Source: Hirundichthys speculiger | Taxonomy: Eukaryota; Chordata; Actinopteri; Beloniformes; Exocoetidae | Direction of reading: 5' to 3' | Assembly: GCA_018398805.1 (NCBI GenBank) | Contig: JAGFBZ010000328.1 | Coordinates: forward strand, 703,501 to 767,500 | DNA: 64,000 nucleotides | Translations under genes and position numbers: made by a program | Notes under the pieces: model-generated | Told to the model about the DNA's origin: nothing | The model's database searches: none | What the model saw: only the letters and a program-made list of their open reading frames with translations | Shown here: one piece after another, positions 24,177 through 36,230 of the stretch | How the letters are laid out: every line of letters begins with the position of its first letter | Position numbering within the stretch: the stretch's first letter is position 1

Positions 24177-24536
24177 CAGTCATGGAAAAAATTATTAGAC
24201 CACCATTTTTCTTTACTTTCTTGTTCATTTTAATACCTGGTACCACTAAACGTCGTCATGTGACTAAAACAGAAGAGAAAACACTGAATGCATAAAAGCA
24301 GTGTTTTTGGCAGTACAACGCCATAGCTATTGATGTAAAAACTTAAGTGATTTAGGTTATAATCAAGAAACCATGGAAAATGGTAAGATATCAGCTCTTA
24401 AATAAAACTCTTATGAGCAATCTTTGTGGTTATCGTTATGTTTGTCCAAACAAATGTACCTTTAGTTGTACCAGGCATTAAAATGAACAAGAAACTGAAG
24501 AAAACAAGGGTGGTCTAATAATTTTTTCCATGACTG
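24177..24536. mobile_element. Tc1/mariner-type MITE (360 bp)
   Basis: Long inverted ends: CAGTCATGGAAAAAATTATT at the left and its complement at the right. Each end is flanked by TATA, consistent with a TA target. Second-order match includes AGACCACC and CTTGTTCATTTTAAT. No transposase. Confidence 0.85.
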
Positions 24537-24968
24537 TATATGTTTACCTAAAAAGGCCCCTTAACCGAGGGTCCACCCATCCATAGTCCCGAGGTGGTCA
24601 AGCTTAGTTCTAATTAAATGATTTCAAATTCCAAACCCCCCCTGAATCCCACTTAATATATAATTTAATAAGACAAATACGTGCTAAAAAGAATAAATAA
24701 GTGCCAATAAAAGGAAAGTAAAACATGCAATATGTAAACCACATAAAAATCATTACATTATATACAAATTGTAGATTATGGGGGGGGGGGAGATGAAAAA
24801 AACACCAAGGATAATTAAAATCATATATAGCAACTTGGTTAAAATAAAGAAACGATAAAAACACCCTGGGTAAAATTGATTTTATTTAGGCAATGCAGGG
24901 AAAGAAAAGGTAATCATGGTTAAAAGTCTGGGCCTTGAGCAAAGGTCCTGTGGTCGCTGGGTTAAGTG
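24537..24968 (+). other. unique AT-rich intronic sequence
   Basis: Poly-G run at 24780-24790; nothing else recognised. Confidence 0.4.
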
Positions 24969-25700
24969 CTTGGGACCGGGTCAAAGACCACTGGCTTGGG
25001 ACCGGGTCAAAGACCACTGGCTTGGGACCGGGTCAAAGACCACTGGCTTGGGACCGGGTCAAAGACCACTGGCTTGGGACCGGGTCAAAGACCACTGGCT
25101 TGGGACCGGGTCAAAGACCACTGGCTTGGGACCGGGTCATAGACCACTGGCTTGGGACCGGGTCAAAGACCACTGGCTTGGGACCGGGTCATAGACCACT
25201 GGCTTGGGACCGGGTCAAAGACCACTGGCTTGGGACCGGGTCAAAGACCACTGGCTTGGGACCGGGTCAAGACCACTGGCTTGGGACCGGTCAAAGACCA
25301 CTGGCTTGGGACCGGGTCAAAGACCACTGGCTTGGGACCGGGTCAAAGACCACTGGCTTGGGACCGGGTCAAAGACCACTGGCTTGGGACCGGGTCAAAG
25401 ACCACTGGCTTGGGACCGGGTCAAAGACCACTGGCTTGGGACCGGGTCAAAGACCACTGGCTTGGGACCGGTCAAAGACCACTGGCTTGGGACCGGGTCA
25501 AAGACCACTGGCTTGGGACCGGGTCAAAGACCACTGGCTTGGGACCGGGTCAAAGACCACTGGCTTGGGACGGGTCAAAGACCACTGGCTTGGGACCGGG
25601 TCAAAGACCACTGGCTTGGGACCGGGTCAAAGACCACTGGCTTGGGACCGGGTCAAAGACCACTGGCTTGGGACCGGGTCAAAGACCACTGGCTTGAGAC
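24969..25700 (+). repeat. 26-bp minisatellite, about 28 units
   Basis: Unit begins CTTGGGACCGGGTC and ends AAAGACCACTGG. Units are nearly identical; variants include a T for A (GTCATAGACC, two units) and one-base deletions (GACCGGTCAAAG twice, GTCAAGACC, GACGGGTC). As 26 is not a multiple of three and the unit has no stop in any frame, it creates long false reading frames of up to 273 codons. High homogeneity suggests recent expansion. Confidence 0.97.
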
Positions 25701-28700
25701 CCTCTCGAGGCTGCATTTGCAGGTGCGTTGCTTACAGTGATCTTGCTCATTTTTAACTTGGCATTTACGTTCGATGTCGGCGGTGGTAGAAACCATCGGT
25801 GCTCCGTGTTCAAGCAGCAGATTAGTCGGACCACAATAACCCGCCCTGCCAGCCGGTTTCTGCCGCACAACAATAAACTGGAATTGACCGTCCAGACCTG
25901 CAGCGTTTATGCAGCCAGAGTGGTTAATCTCCCACAGGTGTGTGCAGGTTTCCCCCCAGGCTCAGTTACCAGTTATTGGAGGAATTACTTTGCTTTATGG
26001 CACCGTCTTTCCTGGACGGCTGCAGCAGAGACGGATATGAAATGTGAGGCAGCGTACGATAGTCGGAGATCTGCCTGCTGGCTGGAAGTCAAAGGATTCA
26101 GCTGCCGCCGACCTTTTCACTCCTGAAGTCAACCGCCCTGTAAATGTGAGCCGACGTGGACTGGGATCTCTACGCTCTTCTCACATTATGCTTAAACAGC
26201 AGGGGAAAAAGCGAAATAGCTTGTCTTTAGTTGTGGTAGAAGCTCTGCTCGAGTCTTAACCAGAGACTGTAATATCACCTGATGGCTTAAAAAGTGAATA
26301 ACTTATCCAAAGGCCCCGGGGCATCATGCACTATTTAAAAATGAATGATATTTACCTTCTCCGCTGCCCTCCAAACATCGTATTTGAACTGTCTAGGGTT
26401 CGGAGGCAAGTCAATTATCCAGCGCTGCTGAATCACATTCTGCCGGTTGAATCATTGCTCTTTTTTTTTTTTGCTGTGTACACAGAGCTACACCGGATAA
26501 CAGCTAAGCAAAAAAAAAAAAAAAAAAGCCAGGGGCAGGACTGGCCACAGTGGAGAAGTAAGTCGTTTTGACCCTGAAAATCCAGACCAGCAGAAATACT
26601 GCACAAGTATGACAGGACTCGTCCCATCAGTGTTTCAGTACCAGCAGTCTGACATCTGTCAGAGACATTTCTGTAGAAATACCTCTCTGAAAGCACAAGT
26701 ATTTCACATTTAAGATTACAAGAAAAAAAAAAAAAAAGTCCAGTTAATGCCTGTATAAGTAAGGAATGATATGGGCAAACAGATGAAAAAGTCTGTCTTT
26801 ATTCAGTCGAAATCCTCTGTAGGTTCTTTGGATCAATATAAAGTAAAACATCAAGCTTTTAGGTTGGACACACTGTGCAAATACCCTCAAAATAAGAATG
26901 TATATCTTGAAAATGTTTTGGTACTTGTCCTTTTTTCCTTTTTGTTTTAAAATGGAATCAGATCTCATCAGTAATATCCAAATCAAGTAGAGCCACGGGC
27001 GTATTTGATAACCAACTGAGCAAGACTGTAAACAGTTTCAAAAATTATACGAAAAACAAAAGAGCATTGAAGTGGGACCTGCATGCAAATCATCTTTTGA
27101 TTCATGCTAAGTCTAAAGTTATATTATGAGCTACTGGTATGTTTTAGCTAAACTGTGAATTAAAAGATAACCATTGATGTGTAGAGTTGGTCTGAAGTCC
27201 AGCAGGACGCAGATTGTGGCGTGATTCAGTTTTGGAGTGACTGTGTTCCGACTTCAGGTACCACAGGCCTGTGGTACCTGAGCGGAGCGCCGGCAAGCGC
27301 CACCCGCTCAGCTGGATTCGTAAGAACGAATATACCTGAAAGTTTAGCGATCTCGTCACCATTGCGTTGGAGTTTGCGTGTTTAGAGATTTATCTTTTAT
27401 ATATTATATATTTAAAAAGACTGAGTGCTGTCAAATAAAGCTTTCCTCAGACCTGGTTCAGATCTCTTAAAACCCTCTGAACTGTTTCCGCAGTCTTCAA
27501 GGGTCAACGTAATGTTAAACAAGTAGGAGCCGGCTCGTGAGGCTTTATTTTATAAACAGCCATTCTTGTGCTCAAATTCCAGCCAACTCACCGGGAAGCC
27601 AAGAGGCAAAATAGACTCATCCATACCGCTGGCCTGTGGGCTGCTGCAGGACGCTTCCTGTGCAACGACTCATTGACTTGAATGGCCGCGACCCAAAGTG
27701 GCCGGTGTGGCTCTGCAGCTCCTGAGGGACTTAAGCTTTATGACCCACTCATCTGAGATGTAGAACAAAAAAATTATTAACGCTGATCTGTGAAAAGATG
27801 CTTTAAGAGATCTGGCAGGTGATCTCCACTGAATTCTTCAAGACTTCAGATTCCTTTCAAAAATCTGAAAGCTTAAAGCAGTTCCATCGTGACATGATAA
27901 AGCAAGGTAAAAATGAATTACTGAATGAAAATTAACTAATGAAAAACAAACGAAAAATAACTTTTTTATATTTATTACTTTTTTGAGATTCTCCCTATTG
28001 AAATATTGAAGCAGGTCAGGTAAACAGTTATGTTATATAAAACCAACATTCAATTAATTAAAAAAGGTACAAACAATGATTTCAGAATGTCAAGGAAAAA
28101 GTAATATATATCCCTATATTTATTCTTAACCACCTGGTGACTAAAACATCCGAGTAAGATTAAGGATGAACTTAAATAAGACTTGGCTCTGACTGGAAAT
28201 CAGGGAATTTAATATCCGTTTGCCATGCAAAAGGGGTCACGCATCCATCTCAGCGGATCGATGCAGAATGACCAAGAACATCTGTAGAACATCTGCTTTA
28301 ACAGGACAAAACATAGGAGGCAACATTTTGCAGGTGTGTAAGACTTATGGGAACCCAGAGAATCCAGACACAATAGAGATACCGTAGCTGGAACTGGGTA
28401 CGTTACCTTCAAACTAGTTAGATTTACTAACCGGCTAGTCGGCGATTTAAAAAACAGGCCCAGGTGACATCAGAAACCTCGAGGAGCTCCTGTGCACAGA
28501 TGGATCAGCCAGTCGAGATCCCTGCGATAATACAACCGGCATCCATCAACCACGTTTCCTGCTCGTTGTCCAATGTCAGTGCAAGAATAGGCCATGAGAT
28601 AAACAGGATATAAACTTTCCAGACGCATTAACATGACCCAAAGCTACGTCACTATCAGCTGCTGTTATGGTGTGTAAAGAAAAGTGTGAATTTTTGAGTA

Positions 28701-30465
28701 ATATATTTGACCCGATTGTTCTGATGAGGGCCGCACGTGAACGGTAGTTCTTGACGGGTCAATATCAAAGGGATACGTTTTAGGGGGGAAAGCTGCCGCC
28801 ACCTGTATTTATGCGACCGTCGTTTCCTGAATGTCCTCGAAAGATGACCGTGGGCTGCGAAGATTCCAGACACGCATCTGCGATCTATAATCCAGCGCCG
28901 CAGCCTTGACTGAAGATTGAAATGCTTTGTATAAAAAGCGCAGAAGATCTTTAGCGCGCTGCAGTTGTTGCACGACATCATTTTCCATGCGCATTTAAAA
29001 AAAAAAAAAACCATACCAAGCAAAGCTTTCCCATCTGCAGTAAAGGCCAGAGAGGCGTTCGTACCCATGCAAGCCAATACTTTCCTTTCTCTACACAGGA
29101 TGACAAATACCTGCTGTCCACTCCCTTTCTCTAACTGCTCTATCATTCCTTAAAACTGCAGGGCACCGATTTCCTTTTTTCTTCTCCGGCTTATTTGCAA
29201 ACATCTCATCCCCCGGATCTAGGTCATTTTCTATTGGCTCTGTATACAAAAATGAAAGCTGTTGCATGAAGAATAATTGGATCATCCTTTGTGATGTTGG
29301 AAAACATATCAATATGCCTTAAAAAGGTCAATAACCCTGCCAGGCTTGAGGAGGGAGGGAGGGGGGGAAAAGAGGCCACCTATTTACAACCTGTTGGATG
29401 TCCAAGTGTATATCTGAATTCAGGAATACATCTGATCCTGGAATAATGCTTTATAATGCTAATAAAGCTTCTTTTGTTCTGCAACGTGCAGACAGATAAT
29501 GCCATGTCTGCATTTCCTGGTGGTGCGCTATAATCACAAAATTAACAAGGAATTTATGCTCGGGCTTTATCCCATCTAATATATGCAAAAACTATTTTTA
29601 AAGATAAAGAGTGTGAAACTGCCTGCAAGAATAATTAGGATGTGAATATATCCGTATTTGTTTCATACGCGCCACACGAGCCTATCTGCAGCGAGCAACG
29701 CGCGAATGATGGAAGGCATTTACTTTTATTTTGGTGAAATGGTGCAGAGAAAAAGAAAGAAAGGACAAAGAAGTGCAGCGGGAAACTCAAAGACTCGTCT
29801 CTGGAAAGCAAATCGTGTCTGAAGTGATCCGATGCCGGATCCAAACATGTTTGCTCACCGCGCGGCGATTTGCTCGGCGGCGACAACATCGTCAAACCGC
29901 AGAGACATCTGGAAGCCCCGCTGTGAGAGATGAACTCGCCACCGCGCCGGCTTGTGCTGTGAAAGATGAAGCGGTTCACCGGGAGCGTTTCTCAACAACG
30001 GCTTTGAAAAGGAACGGCAAACTTAAATATTTAAGTGGTCATGATGTCACTGAGGCTGAAGCGGGAAAACTGAGCTGTCAAAGTCCCGAGACGTGACGTC
30101 TGTAACTAACACGGAAACGTGAAAACAAATCATTATTATTTTATACCCGTTTAGCTCTGAGCATCACTTTAGAGGCATTTCTGCCCGTCTTTGCTCTCAG
30201 CATCTCGACGTGCTCATTTGTTTTCTTGTTCATTCAACTAGTTCTGATCTGAACTCGGCCCCGTCGGGGGTGGACGCGCCACGACTCGGCCCGGGTGCCG
30301 TGGCCGCACCCACTCCAGGTCAACGAGAGAGGTCCCGCCAGAAGCACGCCAGATGTGTGTGGTTGGCACTCGACCGCGACCAAGTGATACGCTGCAGATG
30401 GAGCCGGCAGGAAGTCAGACACAAGAAGGACGGAGAAAATCCAACCTGACTCGTACATCGACATC
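25701..30465 (+). other. long, mostly unique intron stretch
   Basis: 4.8 kb with almost no recognisable transposons, the longest such stretch in the window. It has poly-A/T runs at 26461-26471, 26510-26527 and 28996-29010, and a palindrome at 27255-27280. No exon or RNA gene is recognised. It could include conserved regulatory DNA (inference from low repeat content only). Confidence 0.4.
27255..27280. other. perfect 26-bp palindrome
   Basis: CAGGTACCACAGG followed by its exact complement. No loop. It contains E-box-like CAGGTA at each end and an AGGCCT centre. Confidence 0.9.
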
Positions 30466-30533
30466 CAAGATGAATATCGATATATATCGTATCGTGTATC
30501 GTATCGCGAGATAAGTGTATCGCTGCAGCCCTA
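30466..30533 (+). mobile_element. hAT-B solo terminus
   Basis: Only the right end is present: ATATCGATATATATCGTATC to ATCGCTGCAGCCCTA. Confidence 0.8.
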
Positions 30534-30749
30534 ATTACAAAAGAAGAGACTTAGAAGTCATCTGAACTACTTTGGAGGAGCAGGTCAGTTCAAAGGTTGG
30601 AAAATGCAACCTGGGGGAGGTATTCGTCTTTAGACGAGCAGATTAACGCTTTATCCTCGCGTGACCTCAAAAACTGAGTGAACTGAGTCGAGGGGCGGCG
30701 ACGCTAACGTCAGATTAAAGGTTTTTAATGCATGAAGGTATAATACAAC

Positions 30750-31224
30750 TCTAGATTCAAGTGTGTTCATTGTCACATGCACGTGAAATATATCTGTTAT
30801 GTACAGACTGTTATTTACATGTGCAGCTTATGCAGGTTATTGTGTGCAGATGTGCAGCGGTGAGGAAAACATTTGTGATTGCTCTCAGCTGTTCTGGAGT
30901 CTGAGGGGAAGGAAGAGTTTCTCAGCCGGGAGGGTTCTGCATTTCACGCCTCTGTACCTCCGGCCTGAGGGTCCATGAACGGTCCATGATGAGGGTGGGT
31001 GGGGCCTTTGAGTATGTGGTTGATGCTCTGCAGAGGGGGCAGTGGGGTCCCGATGATCTTCTCAGCAGTCCCAACCACCCTCTGCAGGCGACTGCGGTCC
31101 GTAGCAGTAGCGTCGCTGTGCCACGCCGTGATGCAGCTGCTTTAGATGCTCTCAACGCAGCTGTAGAAGTTGTTGAGGATCTTGGCCGATATGCCGAACT
31201 TCCTCAGCCTCTTCAGGAAATTAG
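30750..31224 (-). mobile_element. L2-like LINE 3' fragment
   Basis: On the minus strand it reads FLKRLRKFGISAKILNNFYS, then a stop within CVESI, then TAWHSDATATDRSRLQRVVG and TAEKIIGTPLPPLQSI, the C-terminal part of fish L2/Rex-type ORF2 proteins. A GTGACAATGAACACACTTGA tail follows. The 5' side is cut where hAT-E begins. Confidence 0.8.
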
Positions 31225-32246
31225 ATGCAAAGTAGTGTAAAATGCACTTTTATTTAAATGTTCTGCTGCCATGTGAACTAAAGTGTCATAACACTTTAAC
31301 ACAGCACTTGTCAGTAACATATTTAGTGTAAATCTCATCTTAAAAAATGTAAAATAAAATTAAGCTTATTGCCTGCCACTGCCAGGGCGTTAATGTCATC
31401 CTATTTTGATAGAAAATAAAAAAAAGTCTACAAACAAAATGATTGCGTCTCAGCGCAATCAGAACATTAAAACAGGTAATTTCTGAGGTAACAGCAGAAA
31501 CTTTTAACGGGGAGTTCAACTTGTCAGTTGTTACAAATAACCTGGTTTCTGTCGAATCCTCCGTCTGGGAGAACTTTAAAATGAAAATGTCCATGTTAAA
31601 GTTCTGTAAGTTTACCAATCCGTGTATCAGTCAAAAAAATAAAAATAAAAAGCGACATTTTTCTTTAAATGTTTTTTTGTTTTTTAATCCAACAACAACA
31701 AAAAAAAACAAAAAAAAAAAAAAAAAAAAATGAAAAAAATGCCTGCTTTTTTTTTATATTTCAATTTTAGACTTGGATCAAAAATACGTAATTAAAAAAA
31801 CGGGCCACAGAACTGAATTTGTTTTATAATGGAGGACTGGACTTTCTGTTGTCGTTACACATCTGTGCCACTAGATGGAGCCGCACTGCAGTAACCAGCT
31901 AGAGAACAGCAGGACAGTGAACACATGGAGCAGATCTGATGGAACATGGAGGAATGACGAAAGTTTATTTGCAGTCCAGAATTTTTTTCAGACAGAATTG
32001 TTAATATTGCTACCTGAGTTGCTACCCGAACTGTAAAGTTCACAGATTTTTACCGTTCTCCATGTCTGTTTTAGCTTTTCCGCATGTTTTTCGGTCAATT
32101 GTTTTCCAGTTCTGTAGCAGCAGCCAGTAACAGACTTCTCAAAACAAAAGCATGTGAGCAACATGCGTTGAACGCGTGATAAAATAATGTCGGCGTTAAT
32201 AAATGAACGAGTTAACGCGATAACACGTTAATCTTCCCCAACCCTA
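31225..32246 (+). mobile_element. hAT-E copy 2, left-truncated (1.0 kb)
   Basis: Follows hAT-E copy 1 from its AAAGTAGTGTAAAAT block to GTTAATCTTCCCCAACCCTA. Both copies share a GGGAGTTCAACTTGTCAG block and the AGATGGAGCCGCACTGCAGT block, and both have stops throughout. Confidence 0.85.
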
Positions 32247-33156
32247 GTTAAGACCTAACCAACGTACAGGCAACTATCCAGTCTGCACTGCAAAGTCACG
32301 GCCTTTAAAGCAGGGGTATATCATATGTCCTCAGATGCAATTCAAAGCTGTCTTTAGGACGATGTCGAGGACACAGCAGGGGCCTCGTGTTCCCGCTGGT
32401 TTAAAAGTAGGCGATGAGATTTCCCAGCTGCCGATGAATGCAGCACGACTACTGTACTGGAGAAGGTGGGCGATATGTGGGAAGAAAGCCTAACCAGAGG
32501 GCTGCATCTGTAGAGAAATAAAATGATACACACTTTCATAGACAGAAATGGGGGGGGGGGGGGGGGGTATGAAATATGGAGCCCTTTCACATTTAAAAAT
32601 TGTAAAATCATAAAGGCAGCGGGCCTGCTGTTCTGCTGAACGGTGCGTTCGGTTGATTTCAGTATGGAAAACACCTCACATTTATTGTTTCTGCGGCGCC
32701 GCTTGGAGATGGAAGCGCCTGAGTCAGGAAGAAAAAAGCTAGAGACGTTAAATTACAGCACAGGAGACAGGGCCCGTTGAATGAATGACCCCGCCGACAA
32801 TGTTCCCATCAACATTTACCGTTCAGAAATTTTTCTGTTTAGTCTCGCGGCAGTGAAATGAAATTCCCGCCCTTATGTACTTCCATGAGTCTTAAGACAT
32901 GGCTGAGAGGGATTACTGTGGTACCAGTCCAGCTGTTTTAGGAACTGCACTCATCGTATGCAGATAAGCTCTCAGATTTCCACAAATTGCATTTATCCCA
33001 CTTGCCCAATTTGTACATCCTCGATCCCGCAATCCCTTCCTCGCGTCTCTCCTTCCAGTTGGGGATGCAGGAGGTGAGGATCGACACGAGTAGAGAGGAG
33101 GTGGAAGACATTTAACAAAACGAGACAACTTTCGCTTCAACATGACATGTGTCATA
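32247..33156 (+). other. unique intronic sequence
   Basis: G run at 32550-32567; nothing else recognised. Confidence 0.4.
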
Positions 33157-33658
33157 TAGGGGTGTGCAAAAAAAAAATCGATTTGGCAATATATTGTGAT
33201 TATCGGCCACCCAATATATCTGATCTGTCAGTATGTTGTAATGGTTACTTAAGATGTGCAAAAACACTAATAATAAACAATAAATAGGTTGTTTTGAAGC
33301 AAATAGTTTTGACTCAATTTGTCCTCTGAATGATCAATATCTGATGAACAAATACAGCAACTTGATTTTTCATCTTTACTTTTAATTTTGATATTAACTG
33401 GGTAGGATAATCACAATATATCGTGATGTCCTATCGCGATATAACTATATGATATCGTGATCATGATATGGTCACGATATATCGTGATATGATATGATAT
33501 CGCGATATACAGCAACTTAATTTTTAATCTCTACTTTTAATTTGATATTAACTGGGTAGAATATCACAAGATATCGTGATATCATGATAATATAGTATCG
33601 TGACCCAAGTATCATGATACATATCGTATTGCGAGGTCCTTGCCAATACTCACCCCTA
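33157..33658 (+). mobile_element. hAT-A copy 7, expanded palindromic end (502 bp)
   Basis: TAGGGGTGTGCAAAAA to CACCCCTA, flanked by exact GTGTCATA. The right third is duplicated: the CTTTTAATTTTGATATTAAC block occurs twice, separated by ATATCGTGATATGATATGAT arrays. Confidence 0.92.
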
Positions 33659-35189
33659 GTGTCATAGCTGCATGATCTCGCCAGTGTTTCCATGCAACCT
33701 GCCTCTATGACGAGATAAAACGTGTTCAGGACAACACGTTTCCTCTCAGCTCCACCAGAAAGCGTAGTCTCTCTCTCTTTCTCTCTCTCTCTCTCTCCTC
33801 TCTGTCCCAGCAAAGTTAATCATTGAGACCTCTTTTGAAAATGTTTTTCTTTGATCAATTTCTAGGTCACAGGCAGGAGGAAGGAAACGAGGAGACAAAA
33901 AGGCACAAACAGGATGATGCATGGACGGTTTTGTTTTTTTTTCCTCTAAGGGTGCATCCAAAATACTTTATTCGTTTTTAAGTGGCAGCTCAATGCTCCA
34001 AAAAAAGCTCCTTGTGATAAATATGGCAGTTTTCTTTGGTTTTTTTTTGAAAATATGTACTACTTTCCACAGTCGCTACTACTACCACCTCATAAATGTG
34101 AGGTCCTGCTTTCCTGCTGCATGCAGCTCTCTGCATTTACTTCGTAGAGCGAGTGGCTGAACTCTGCAGTTATAAAACCGGGACTTCAGCAGTGCAGAGC
34201 AGCAGCTCAACAATGCTGCACACTCAAACATGCACGACTCCCCTGCTCTGTTCACTGATCATTTACAAAAAAAAAAAAGCTATTATATCAACCCACTCTG
34301 ATTCTCCTTCCATCAAACTCTACAACAGGTTAAGTGTCTAATTTTTCACATTTGTCAAAAATCTAACACTTCAACATAATGGTCATACGGCGTTCCTGTA
34401 TAATCTGCAGCAATTCAGAAACCACTTCAAAGAACCAAAAATCATCATATCAACAAATGGAAAATATAATGACGGCTCACGATCAGGAGACATTGATTCA
34501 AAAGCTCGAAAAGATTCGCCGACTCAACAGCTGGAATTCCCCAGCTGGGTGCTGAATTCTGGGAGCGCATTATACATATGCATATTTAAATTTACGGCTA
34601 AAAATTAAAATCATTTGTGCATTTATTTATAAACAGCAGAGCGCAGAGAAACTGCTGACAAAAAAAAAAAAGGAAATAAAAAGAGCGGCGGTGCAGTGAG
34701 CAGCTCATTTGCAGTCGCTTTGATGAGGGACTGAACCTTAAAAAGGAGAATGCTGGGACTTTTTTTTTCCAGCTGTTTGCTGTCTGCATGGACAGAAACG
34801 TCATCCTAGTTCAAACGGCAAGTCTAAGTATTTATTTACAGCAATGCAATGATTAAAAATCTGTTCACTGGAAGAACGAGGAGAGCAGCGACATATTGTG
34901 TGAAGTAGCCTTTTGTGGCATTTGATTTTAAATTTCAGCATTTAAAAAGGAACACCTGAGTGCACCTGTGAAGCATCTACAGTGAACCGGCAACGGCCTT
35001 GTTCTGACACCGTACGGCCAGCGCTCTTCAATTACCGTCAGCGCATGATCGTTGTTTCGGTTTTAGAGCGGACACGGCGCAGCCAGGCGACCGGCGTAAC
35101 AGGTACGAGCCCCCGATTCTGATGGATGGCAAAGCACTGGACTTGAACCGTTTTATCAATTGAAAATATATGGTTTGAAAATATTGGTA
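33659..35189 (+). other. unique intronic sequence
   Basis: Contains a (TC)n tract at 33770-33798 and short poly-A runs. No exon recognised. Confidence 0.4.
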
Positions 35190-35433
35190 TAAGGGGTGAG
35201 TATTGGCAAGGACCTCGCAATATGATATGTATCATGATACTTGGGTCACTGTACGATATTATCATCATATCACGATATATTGCAATATTCTACCCAGTTA
35301 ATATCTAAATTAAAAGTAGAGATGAAAAATCAAGTTGCTGTATATGTTCATCAGATGATATTGATCAGAGGACAAATTGTGTCAAAACTATTTGCTTCAA
35401 AACAACCTATTTATTTGTTTATTATTTGTGTTT
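35190..35433 (-). mobile_element. hAT-A copy 8, half element
   Basis: TAAGGGGTGAGTATTGGC start and core, then stops after GTTTATTATTTGTGTTTTT, where it is fused directly to the unclassified repeat. Confidence 0.85.
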
Positions 35434-35836
35434 TTCCCGGCGTTTATCTGTCTGTCTTTGAGTTCAAGATAACTCAAAAAGTTATGGATGGATTTTGATG
35501 AAATTTTCAGAAGTTGTCAGAAATGTGAAAAGGAAGAACTGATTTCATTTTGGGTTTGATCCAGAAGAAATCCTGGATTCTGGATCACTTTCAAATTTTC
35601 AATAAAATTGCAGTCAATGGGGCCGAAAATGTTGTTTCTCAATATTTCCGTTAATTATTGCCCAAAACCTCATCAAATTTGACTTAAGGGATTGACAATG
35701 GGAACCTCTATCAAATTTCAAAGGCTGATCCGGATCTGATCCAGAACGCTGATTTTATTGCAATCTGTAAATAGCTATATGGGGGAAATTGTTGCGGCTT
35801 GGTGGAGGTCTGCGCTCTCCGGAGTGCTTTTCTAGT
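35434..35836 (+). repeat. unclassified dispersed repeat, second copy
   Basis: Inverted relative to the copy at 432-1215 (shared GCGTTTATCTGTCTGTC, AATTATTGCCCAAAAC, GATCCGGATCTGATCCAGAA and the AGGTCTGCGCTCTCC end). Confidence 0.75.
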
Positions 35837-36117
35837 TCTTTGTCATGAGTTGATCTACATTTTTTTTGTTTCCCTTTATGTTGATAAGGATACAGTGTTA
35901 TGCAGAGGTGTACTTTGAACAATTTTATACAAGAATGATACCATTTATAGTTGCGGTGAAGGGTGGGGGGTTGGGCAGACATCCGATTGTCAATTTTGGC
36001 AACCAGTTTTTTCTTTCAAACACATTTCCAGGCTCCTTATATTTCTCATTACTACGTGGAACTAATGATGCTGCAGACGTTAAGACAGCGCTCCTGATGA
36101 ATGATGACCCTAACGAC
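35837..36117 (+). other. unclassified sequence
   Basis: The string GTTATGCAGAGGTGT near 35897 also occurs at 62340, so part of this is probably an unlabelled repeat. Confidence 0.35.
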
Positions 36118-36230
36118 ACCATATATCAATCAATCAATCAATCATACTTTATTTATAGAGCACTTTTCATGCAGACAGGAGCAGCTCAAAGTGCTTTACA
36201 TAAAAACAATACAGGAAACAATAAACACAA
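36118..36230 (-). mobile_element. LINE 3' tail
   Basis: (ATCA)n tail, then TACTTTATTTATAGAGCACT and CAAAGTGCTTTACATAAAA, resembling the 3' region at 9598 but diverged. Confidence 0.6.

Noticed and set aside
24935..25756. 273-codon repetitive reading frame, with 181- and 178-codon frames overlapping
   Set aside because: It is the 26-bp minisatellite read through; all three frames are open, with no start context, splice sites or domain.
28655..29146. 163-codon minus-strand frame
   Set aside because: Contains a poly-Phe run from poly-A and no known motif; no supporting splice sites.
30986..31240. 84-codon plus-strand frame
   Set aside because: It is antisense to the L2-like LINE reverse-transcriptase fragment.
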